A stretch of DNA of 6,327 nt from an uncultured Collinsella sp. (GTDB taxonomy: Bacteria; Actinomycetota; Coriobacteriia; Coriobacteriales; Coriobacteriaceae): NCBI GenBank assembly GCA_958439775.1, contig CAUBWQ010000057.1, positions 1-6,327 on the forward strand, written 5' to 3'. A model generated the notes under the pieces. The model was not told the origin of the DNA and ran no database searches. It saw only the letters and a program-made list of their open reading frames with translations. A program made the position numbers and the translations under genes. Below are positions 1-4,685 of the stretch, in pieces (the first letter of the stretch is position 1; the number at the start of each line of letters is the position of its first letter).

Positions 1-1
1 A

Positions 2-306
2 GCACTATTGACAGAATACAGGGGTCTTAATTGGTCTGATCAAAGCGAACTCGAGCGAGCTTTGGTCGAAGTCGGCCACTACAAACTGTCGGCCTACTGG
101 TTTCCCTACAAAACCAAATGCAAGTCCGGGATTACCATCTTTCGCGAAGGCACAACATTCGAAACCATCATCTACACGTATGAATTTGACCGAGCCCTCC
201 GGCAGTTAATGTTTGATGCGGTCGGCAGAATTGAGATCTACCTCAAAAGCAGAATTGCCTATCTTGCCTCTGAGGAACGCGGGCCTTTCTGTTACCCAGA
301 TGTCGC
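2..306 (+). pseudogene. Abi_2 family (AbiD/AbiF-like) protein, N-terminal remnant
   Basis: The frame is already open at the window edge, so the true start probably lies upstream; the TTG at 8 need not be the start. The translation shows the Abi_2 pattern: a GL-x-SDQ-x-x-LERAL helix, then GHYKLSAYWFPYK (family consensus around GYYRLSGYWYPF), a GTTFE motif, YEFDRALRQL, and a helix IEIYLKSRIAYLA ending in GPFCYPD. Similarity stops near 300. After that the frame runs through unrelated residues to a stop at 407-409. Known members are about 300 residues long, so roughly the last two thirds are missing. Abi_2 proteins are linked to phage abortive infection and some resemble toxin components, but this remnant is unlikely to work. 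GC content looks lower than in the biosynthetic genes downstream, which fits horizontal origin. The family call is fairly firm; the exact break point is not. Confidence 0.7.
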
Positions 307-522
307 CATAACGAGGCTCAACTCGGCATGTCCATCGCGCTTTGCGCCGCGCTGGGCTACGCAGCCGTCTTTGGCAGCGCCACCAATACGCTGCTCGCAC
401 CCATCCTGATTGGCTGCGAAGTCTTCGGTTTCGGTAATCTGCCGGCATTCTTCATCGTCTGCGTCGCGGCTTACCTGTTCAACATGGATAAGTCGATCTA
501 TGCCCTGCAGAAGCGGGCGTAG
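307..522 (+). pseudogene. CLC-type voltage-gated chloride channel, C-terminal remnant
   Basis: This frame differs from that of the Abi remnant just upstream and has a stop codon at 271-273, so no longer channel protein can be encoded here. From about 307 it reads HNEAQLGMSIALCAALGYAAVFG, with SATNTLLAPILIGCEVFG following, then a hydrophobic segment FFIVCVAAYLF and the ending KSIYALQKRA, with a TAG stop at 520-522. The small-residue helix and the ATNT-API-IG-EVFG run match the last membrane helices of CLC chloride channels/transporters, as I know the family. A full member has more than 400 residues, so only the final ~15% is present. The ATG at 328 is an internal methionine with no clear ribosome binding site. 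Adjacent remnants in two frames point to a deletion or recombination junction. Any translation product would be a membrane fragment without an ion path. Confidence 0.65.
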
Positions 523-549
523 AAAGATGTCCAAGCAAGTGGTCTCAAC

Positions 550-626
550 CGGAAACGGCATCCCACTCTAAGGCTGTATTCCGGGACACGGTTTCCGTTT
601 GGGACGCCATTCGGAAAGCGCATCCC
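550..626. repeat. Cluster of GGGA...TTTCCG inverted and direct repeats
   Basis: The 15-mer at 550-564 (cggaaacggcatccc) pairs with 583-597 (gggacacggtttccg) at 12 of 15 positions around an 18-nt loop. It recurs directly at 612-626 (cggaaagcgcatccc) with 13 of 15 identical. The hairpin lies between the convergent ends of the CLC remnant (stop at 522) and ogt (stop at 667), so it could end transcription or be a copy of a genomic palindromic repeat. Neither side has a strong T-tract, which argues against a standard intrinsic terminator. Confidence 0.5.
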
Positions 627-666
627 GTTCTTTCACGGCGTCTTGGCTATGCAAAGTGCTCGAACG

Positions 667-1245
667 TTATTCCTCGTACGCGCCCTCGAGCCGAAGCAGC
701 CACTCCTTGCGGTCAAGCCCGCCGGCATATCCGTTAAGCGAGCCGTCGGCGGCAACCACGCGATGGCACGGCACAATGATCGAAATAGGATTCCGCGCGA
801 CCGCGGCCCCCACGGCACGGGGAGACACAACAGGTGCTTCGTTTCCCGGTACACGATGTCGAGCCGCAACACGCTGGGCGATCTCACCATACGTAGCGAC
901 CTCGCCACGCGGGATAGAAAGCAGCTCAAACCAAACCTCACGCTGAAACGCCGTGCCAATCATATGCAACGGCGGCGTAAACCGAGGCTCCTGCCCCGCA
1001 AAATAAGCATTCAGCCAAGCCCAAGAACGCTCAAGCACCGAAGAAGCCGCGCCATTTGCCGGACTCACCGAAGACATCCCACCGGTACCAGAAACCGCAT
1101 CGGCGCCTTCAACATGTTCGGGATCTTCTTTGAGAAGCGTGGAGCCAAAGTGCTCCTGCCCCTCAAACCAAAGCCCCGTCAAACCGCGGCCATCAGCGGC
1201 AAGCAGGATTTCGCCCAAAGGCGAAGCAAACGTCGTCGTGACCAC
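667..1245 (-). CDS. ogt: Methylated-DNA--protein-cysteine S-methyltransferase
   Basis: This suicide DNA-repair protein moves the alkyl group from O6-methylguanine (and O4-methylthymine) to its own cysteine. The 192-residue product has the family's C-terminal domain: GTAFQREVW (97-105), IPRGEVATYGEIA (111-123), the RAVG arginine finger (R143), N152, the acceptor motif PCHRV with C160, GYAGGL (172-177) and LLRLE ending at E187. The N-terminal half is the usual poorly conserved domain. Two stretches are longer than in typical members: a low-complexity linker at about 40-70, and an insert RHRVPGNEAPVVSP (129-142) just before RAVG. I chose the GTG at 1245 because AAAGGAG lies six bases upstream. 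It is probably transcribed alone. It could be named ogt or the MGMT-type ada C-domain; no AraC-type Ada domain is present. All key residues are intact. Confidence 0.93.
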   Translation of the reverse strand: MVTTTFASPLGEILLAADGRGLTGLWFEGQEHFGSTLLKEDPEHVEGADAVSGTGGMSSVSPANGAASSVLERSWAWLNAYFAGQEPRFTPPLHMIGTAFQREVWFELLSIPRGEVATYGEIAQRVAARHRVPGNEAPVVSPRAVGAAVARNPISIIVPCHRVVAADGSLNGYAGGLDRKEWLLRLEGAYEE

Positions 1246-1251
1246 CAGCGG

Positions 1252-1258
1252 CTCCTTT
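1252..1258 (-). promoter_or_regulatory. Ribosome binding site of ogt
   Basis: On the - strand this reads AAAGGAG, six bases before the GTG at 1245-1243. It decides the GTG start. It overlaps the TGA stop (1258-1260) of the doubtful upstream reading frame. A TATTAT hexamer lies about 25 bp further upstream, but I see no good -35 partner. Confidence 0.7.
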
Positions 1259-1593
1259 CAAAACTCCGCAACATAATACCGCGAATTGTGCAGACAACCC
1301 CACAGATACGTCTGGGCGGGCTCGCAATTGCTTAAGCGAGGCTGTTTTCCCCAATCAAGCGAAGAAGACGCAGGGCTTCGACGCCAGAGAGGTACCTCTA
1401 TCAGCTGAGCTCTAATACTTTCCCGAGAAGTGAACGAGTAAAAACGAAGCCCCGGAGCATCCACACCTTTAGCCCAAAAAACCGCAGGATTCACGCTGTA
1501 AAACCGCAGGAAATAGCGGTCAAAATATGCCAATGCTTCGGGGGTCCAAATAAGCTCGTTCACTTCACGGGAAAGTATTAGACCCCGATTCAC
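1258..1593 (-). CDS. Doubtful hypothetical ORF spanning an inverted-repeat element
   Basis: This 111-codon frame starts with GTG at 1593 and ends 12 bases before ogt. I do not recognise the product. It is rich in aromatic residues (FDRYFLRFYS near the N-terminus, HNSRYYVAEF at the end), with no signal peptide, membrane segment or known motif. Evidence against a gene: there is no AGGAGG-like site before the GTG; codons such as CTA, ATA, AGA and TTA are frequent compared with the neighbouring genes; and residues ~4-61 are simply the two arms and loop of the inverted repeat at 1411-1582. Because of the repeat, SRE occurs twice, in LSREVNEL and in FTSRESIRAQL. A leader peptide for ogt, or a frame that travels with the repeat family, is possible. 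I consider non-coding more likely. Confidence 0.2.
   Translation of the reverse strand: MNRGLILSREVNELIWTPEALAYFDRYFLRFYSVNPAVFWAKGVDAPGLRFYSFTSRESIRAQLIEVPLWRRSPASSSLDWGKQPRLSNCEPAQTYLWGCLHNSRYYVAEF
1411..1582. repeat. 172-nt nested inverted-repeat element (MITE-like or structured repeat)
   Basis: Arms 1411-1438 and 1555-1582 are complementary at 27 of 28 positions; the only mismatch is 1426/1567. A T-G wobble extends this to 1439/1554. On the same dyad axis, after a symmetric 10-nt poorly paired stretch, an inner stem pairs 1450-1460 with 1533-1543 (10 Watson-Crick pairs and one wobble). The 72-nt apical loop holds a direct 11-mer, aaaccgcagga, at 1479-1489 and 1501-1511. Complementarity stops sharply at both outer ends. 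I see no obvious target-site duplication and no transposase. The element lies upstream of ogt on the - strand. Confidence 0.75.
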
Positions 1594-1604
1594 CCCAACC
1601 CCAA

Positions 1605-1762
1605 AGTCGCCCCAGGCAGCAGGCGCGACAGCGCCGCGGCTGCCGTCACGGCCCCGCAGTCACCCCAGGCAGCAAGCGCAACGCGCCGCAGCTGCCGGCC
1701 GCGCCCCACAGTCCCCCCAAGGCGGCAGGCGCAAAGCGCCGAGGCCGCCGCCGGGACCAGGG
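1605..1762. repeat. Three tandem ~53-bp GC-rich units, each forming a hairpin
   Basis: Units begin at 1605, 1658 and 1710 with AGTC followed by a C-rich run. Each folds: ggcagc/gctgcc (1615-1620 with 1639-1644), ggcagc/gctgcc (1668-1673 with 1691-1696) and ggcggc/gccgcc (1721-1726 with 1744-1749). Inner GC stems close loops of gaca, aac and aaa. The third unit changes both partners of one pair (A-T to G-C), so pairing is kept. The end of unit 3 is uncertain (1762-1767). The block lies between the doubtful ORF and asd, with no gene of its own. I see nothing recognisable in 1768-1850. Confidence 0.65.
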
Positions 1763-1850
1763 CCCGCAACAACCACGCGCCCCTGCATCAGCCCAGCGGC
1801 CCCAACCAACAACGACCCCATCGCAGACCGCTTGCAGCAGCGTCACCGCA

Positions 1851-1980
1851 GGCGGGGGCCGGGCTTGGTTTTCAGAACACTCCGCAGACCAGTGTGGCGC
1901 CTTGTCCGCGGCTCCGAAGGAGCAGGACAAGGCGCCACACATGGTCGAGGACGTTCTGAAAACCAAGCCCGGCCCCCGCC
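1851..1980. repeat. 130-nt long palindrome (extended hairpin) downstream of asd
   Basis: The outer arms 1851-1878 and 1953-1980 are perfectly complementary over 28 bp. After a partly paired internal loop that includes gacca/tggtc (1887-1891 with 1942-1946), the arms 1892-1907 and 1925-1940 pair perfectly over 16 bp. The tip is gctcc-GAA-ggagc with two to three unpaired bases on each side. The hairpin ends 14 bases past the asd stop codon, so it forms the 3' end of the asd transcript. It may stop transcription or protect the mRNA end. No T-tract follows on the - strand, so it is not a standard intrinsic terminator. Confidence 0.85.
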
Positions 1981-1994
1981 GGACAGATCCACCG

Positions 1995-3020
1995 TTACTC
2001 GCAGAGCAGCTTGGCGATCTGGACGGCGTTGGTTGCCGCGCCCTTACGGATTTGGTCGCCGCAGCACCAGAAGGTGATGCCGCGCGCAGCCTCGGGGTTC
2101 GAGATGTCGCGGCGTACGCGACCGACCCAAATCAGGTCCTGGTCGGAGGTGTCCATCGGCATGGGGAAGCGGTCGTGCGCATCCTCGGCGCTCATGTCGT
2201 CAACCAGCTTCACGCCCGGAGCGGCAGCCAGCGCGGCACGGGCCTCCTCAACCGTAATGTCACGCTCGAACTCGAGCGTAATGCTCTCGGAGTGCGAGCG
2301 CAGCACAGGCACGCGCACGCAGGTGCAGTTCACGCGCAGCTCGGGCAGGTGCATGATCTTGCGGCCCTCGTTTTGCAGCTTCATCTCCTCGGAGGTAAAG
2401 CCCTCCTCCTTGACGCCGCCGATCTGCGGAATCAGGTTACTCGCCAGCTGGGCGGCAAACGCGCGCGGCTCGGGAATCTCCTCGCCACGGCCCAGGGCGG
2501 CCAACTGAGCCTCGAGCTCGGCCATGCCGGGGGCGCCAGCACCCGAAGCCGCCTGGTACGTCGAGACGATCATGCGTTTCACGCCAGCGAGCTGATGCAG
2601 CGGCCACGTGGGAACCAGGCCGATAATGGTCGCGCAGTTGGGGTTGGCGATAAGGCCGTGATGCCACTTGATGTCGTCGGCATTGATCTCGGGCACGACC
2701 AGCGGCACCTCGGGATCCATGCGGAAGGCATGGCTGTTGTCGACCACGACGGCGCCGCGCTTAACGGCCTCGGGCAGCAGCTCCTTCGCGATATCGTCAC
2801 CGGCGGCTCCAAGCACAATGTCGCAGCCCTCAAAGGCCTCGGGGCAAGCCTCTTCGATCACGATTTGCTCGCCGCGGAACTCAACGGTCTTGCCCGCGGA
2901 GCGTGCACTTGCCAGCAGCTTGAGCTTGCCAACCGGGAACTCCTGCTCGTTGAGGCACTCGAGCATCTGGGTGCCTACAGCTCCCGTCGCGCCCAAAATA
3001 GCAACCGTGTACTGTTTCAT
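1995..3020 (-). CDS. asd: Aspartate-semialdehyde dehydrogenase
   Basis: Asd reduces L-aspartyl-4-phosphate with NADPH to aspartate semialdehyde, the branch point to lysine, methionine and threonine. The 341-residue product has the normal family length. The N-terminal NADP-binding loop is GATGAVG (10-16). NSHAFRMDPEVPLVVPEIN (95-113) precedes the catalytic cysteine C129 in ANPNCATI. STYQAASGAGAPGM (153-166) lies at the domain junction, and the CVRVPVLRSHSES stretch holds the probable catalytic histidine H243. The frame is open upstream to an ATG at 3107, but I place the start at 3020: MKQYTVAILGATG matches the family N-terminus and AGGGGG sits four bases before it, while the extra 29 residues lie in hairpin and gap sequence. 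It follows lysC on the same strand after a 173-bp gap that contains a possible terminator or attenuator, so partial uncoupling from lysC is likely. Confidence 0.96.
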   Translation of the reverse strand: MKQYTVAILGATGAVGTQMLECLNEQEFPVGKLKLLASARSAGKTVEFRGEQIVIEEACPEAFEGCDIVLGAAGDDIAKELLPEAVKRGAVVVDNSHAFRMDPEVPLVVPEINADDIKWHHGLIANPNCATIIGLVPTWPLHQLAGVKRMIVSTYQAASGAGAPGMAELEAQLAALGRGEEIPEPRAFAAQLASNLIPQIGGVKEEGFTSEEMKLQNEGRKIMHLPELRVNCTCVRVPVLRSHSESITLEFERDITVEEARAALAAAPGVKLVDDMSAEDAHDRFPMPMDTSDQDLIWVGRVRRDISNPEAARGITFWCCGDQIRKGAATNAVQIAKLLCE

Positions 3021-3088
3021 GCTTCCCCCTTTAAAGGTTGTGGCTTTTGCCCGCACGCCGAGCAGGCCGATTATTGTTGCCAGTTTAT

Positions 3089-3118
3089 ACAAGAACAGGG
3101 CGGGCATGAAACCCGCCC
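3089..3118 (-). terminator. Possible terminator or attenuator between lysC and asd
   Basis: On the - strand a 7-bp GC stem, gggcggg/cccgccc (3112-3118 with 3098-3104), closes a 7-nt loop and is followed by tgttcttgt. The tail is only moderately T-rich, so termination would be partial. It could lower asd transcription relative to lysC. No leader peptide or riboswitch core is evident here. Confidence 0.4.
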
Positions 3119-3121
3119 CGT

Positions 3122-3143
3122 CGAAACGAAACCGAAACGAAAC
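3122..3143. repeat. 11-bp tandem direct repeat
   Basis: The unit cgaaacgaaac occurs twice back to back (3122-3132 and 3133-3143) in the lysC-asd gap, just upstream (for asd) of the GC hairpin. Paired direct repeats like this can be protein-binding sites or simple-sequence slippage products; nothing here decides between them. Confidence 0.5.
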
Positions 3144-3151
3144 GCCCCGCC

Positions 3152-3183
3152 GTAGATTTTTAAGACATGACCCAAAAATCTAC
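3152..3183. repeat. AT-rich hairpin just after the lysC stop
   Basis: A perfect 10-bp stem gtagattttt/aaaaatctac (3152-3161 with 3174-3183) closes a 12-nt loop. It begins 10 bases past the lysC TAG. Although it is placed like a terminator, it has no T-run following the stem on the - strand. It could shape the lysC mRNA 3' end or be an operator-like palindrome. Confidence 0.5.
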
Positions 3184-3193
3184 CGAGCAGTCG

Positions 3194-4582
3194 CTACTTT
3201 TTGAGCGCGGCCAGGGTGGGATCGGCCGGCGCGGGAGCCTCCAGATCGGAGACCTTCACAATGCCGTTCTCGTCGGAGAAGGCACGGTAAATGGTCCGAA
3301 TCGCAAGGTCGAAGTCCTTCTCCTCGACACCGATAATGATATTGATCTCGTCGCAGCTCTGCGAAATCATACGCACACTCACGCCCGCCTGGCCAAGCAT
3401 GCCAAACAGGTGGCCAGAGATGCCGGCACGACCGCGCAGGTTGCGGCCAACGGTAGCGATAAGCGCCAGGCCCTCGACAACCTCGATCTCGAGCGGCTCG
3501 ACCTCCTGCTGAATGTCTCCCACGAGCGAGTACAGCGAGTCGTGCACGTCCTGCTCCTGCACCACGGCGCCAAAGCGGTCGACACCAGTGGGCATGTGCT
3601 CGACGGAAACGTCATAGCGCTCGAAGACCGAAAGCGCGCGGCGCATAAAACCGACACGGGGTTTGGTGCGGTCGCGGGCAACGTTGATGGCGACAAAACC
3701 GCGCTTGCCGGTCACACCGGTAATGATGGGCTCCGCCTCGCCCTCATCAGCCGTCTCGCTAATGATGGTGCCGGGGTCCTGCGGCGCATTGGTGTTCTTG
3801 ATGACCAGCGGAATACCCGCCTCACGCACAGGGAACACGGCCTCCTCGTGCAGGACGCTTGCGCCCATGTACGAAAGCTCGCGCAGCTCCTCGTAGGTAA
3901 CGCGGGCGATGGGCTGAGCCTCGGGCACGATGCGCGGATCGGCAGAGTAGAAACCCGAGACGTCGGTCCAGTTCTCGTACAGATCGGCGCCCAGGCACTT
4001 GGCCAGAATCGAGCCCGAGATATCGCCGCCGCCACGATCGAGCAGCTTGATCTGGCCCTCACGCGTCGCGCCGTAGAAGCCAGGCATAACGAAGCCGCCC
4101 TGCTGGCCGTACTCCTGCACCAGCTCGGAGGTACGGTTCATGCTGAGCGTACCGTCGTGATGGAATGCCACAACCGTCGCGGCATCCAGGAACGGCAGGC
4201 CCAGGTACTCGGCCATCAGGCGAGCGGTGAAGTACTCGCCACGGCTCACAAGCTCCTCGGTGGAGTAACCGCCCGAGCGGGCGCGCTCGGCAAAAGCCGC
4301 GAACTCCTCACGGATGGGATAGGTGAGCTCCAGCTCGTCAGCGATATCAAAATAGCGCTGGCCGATGTCCTCGAGCAGCTCCTCGCACGACACGTGATAC
4401 TTAACGTGCGCGTTAACCAGGTAGAGCAGGTCGGTCACCTTGGTGTCGCCCTTAAAGCGGCGACCGCAGGCAGAAACCACCACAAAACGGCGGGCAGGGT
4501 CGGCATCGACGATGGCCTTGATCTTCTTGAAGTGTTCGGCGTCGGCGACCGACGAGCCGCCAAACTTGGCAATCTTAATCAT
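3194..4582 (-). CDS. lysC: Aspartate kinase (monofunctional, with C-terminal ACT domains)
   Basis: LysC phosphorylates L-aspartate with ATP, the first committed step of the lysine/threonine/methionine pathway. The 462-residue product begins MIKIAKFGGSSVAD, the family's N-terminal kinase signature (K6-G9). Other kinase-domain marks are VVVSACG (34-40), GFYGATREGQIKLLDRGGGD (168-187), WTDVSGFYSADPRIV (205-219) and YEELRELSYMGASVLHEEA (230-248). Two ACT regulatory domains follow at about 295-360 and 372-440, the second with VSVRMISQSCDEINIIIGV, so feedback inhibition by an end product such as lysine or threonine is expected. The phosphate-binding loop reads RGGGD where many relatives have RGGSD. 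There is no fused homoserine dehydrogenase. The ATG at 4582 matches the family start, but the nearest purine-rich site (GAAAGG) is about 13 bases away, so initiation may be weak. Its neighbours are asd downstream and thrC divergent. Confidence 0.96.
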   Translation of the reverse strand: MIKIAKFGGSSVADAEHFKKIKAIVDADPARRFVVVSACGRRFKGDTKVTDLLYLVNAHVKYHVSCEELLEDIGQRYFDIADELELTYPIREEFAAFAERARSGGYSTEELVSRGEYFTARLMAEYLGLPFLDAATVVAFHHDGTLSMNRTSELVQEYGQQGGFVMPGFYGATREGQIKLLDRGGGDISGSILAKCLGADLYENWTDVSGFYSADPRIVPEAQPIARVTYEELRELSYMGASVLHEEAVFPVREAGIPLVIKNTNAPQDPGTIISETADEGEAEPIITGVTGKRGFVAINVARDRTKPRVGFMRRALSVFERYDVSVEHMPTGVDRFGAVVQEQDVHDSLYSLVGDIQQEVEPLEIEVVEGLALIATVGRNLRGRAGISGHLFGMLGQAGVSVRMISQSCDEINIIIGVEEKDFDLAIRTIYRAFSDENGIVKVSDLEAPAPADPTLAALKK

Positions 4583-4685
4583 GGGCTGGAGGTTACCTTT
4601 CTAAAAGCCTCTGCGAACCTATTTTGCGTGCTCTGATACCATGGTTTCACCGATTGGGACCAAGGCACCCGAGGAGCAGTGTTAT
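4583..4685. promoter_or_regulatory. Divergent lysC/thrC intergenic region
   Basis: These 103 bp separate the lysC and thrC start codons and should carry or adjoin both promoters. The - strand has TTGGTC and TATCAG about 19 bp apart, which is a weak match to a sigma-70 promoter. I see no convincing + strand pair, no long palindrome and no riboswitch. The placement is compatible with one regulator controlling both directions. Confidence 0.35.
4671..4676 (+). promoter_or_regulatory. Ribosome binding site of thrC
   Basis: GAGGAG lies nine bases before the ATG at 4686. The in-frame ATG at 4641 has no such site, and the 15 extra residues it would add do not resemble the family's N-terminus. This decides the start at 4686. 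Confidence 0.7.

Noticed and set aside
643..1335. + strand open frame of 230 codons opposite ogt
   Set aside because: It is very Arg-rich without family features. The - strand encodes an intact methyltransferase with PCHRV.
1605..1762. CRISPR array
   Set aside because: There are only three units, the whole unit is repeated without unique spacers, the units are degenerate, and no cas gene is nearby.
1851..1980. Standard intrinsic terminator for asd
   Set aside because: The stem is much longer than usual and no T-run follows it on the asd strand, so I list it as a repeat.
1902..3155. Long + strand open frame of 417 codons opposite asd
   Set aside because: It is an antisense shadow of asd caused by high GC. 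Its product shows no family features, while the opposite strand has every Asd motif.
3167..4636. Long + strand open frame of 489 codons opposite lysC
   Set aside because: It mirrors the lysC frame almost exactly, has a composition typical of antisense reads (rich in H, R, L, A, G), and lacks recognisable motifs.
4641..4685. Upstream ATG that would extend thrC by 15 residues
   Set aside because: There is no ribosome binding site before it, whereas GAGGAG stands before the ATG at 4686, where the family-like N-terminus begins.
4583..4685. Lysine riboswitch or T-box upstream of lysC
   Set aside because: The 103-bp interval is too short for a full lysine riboswitch and shows no T-box motif or terminator/antiterminator pair.
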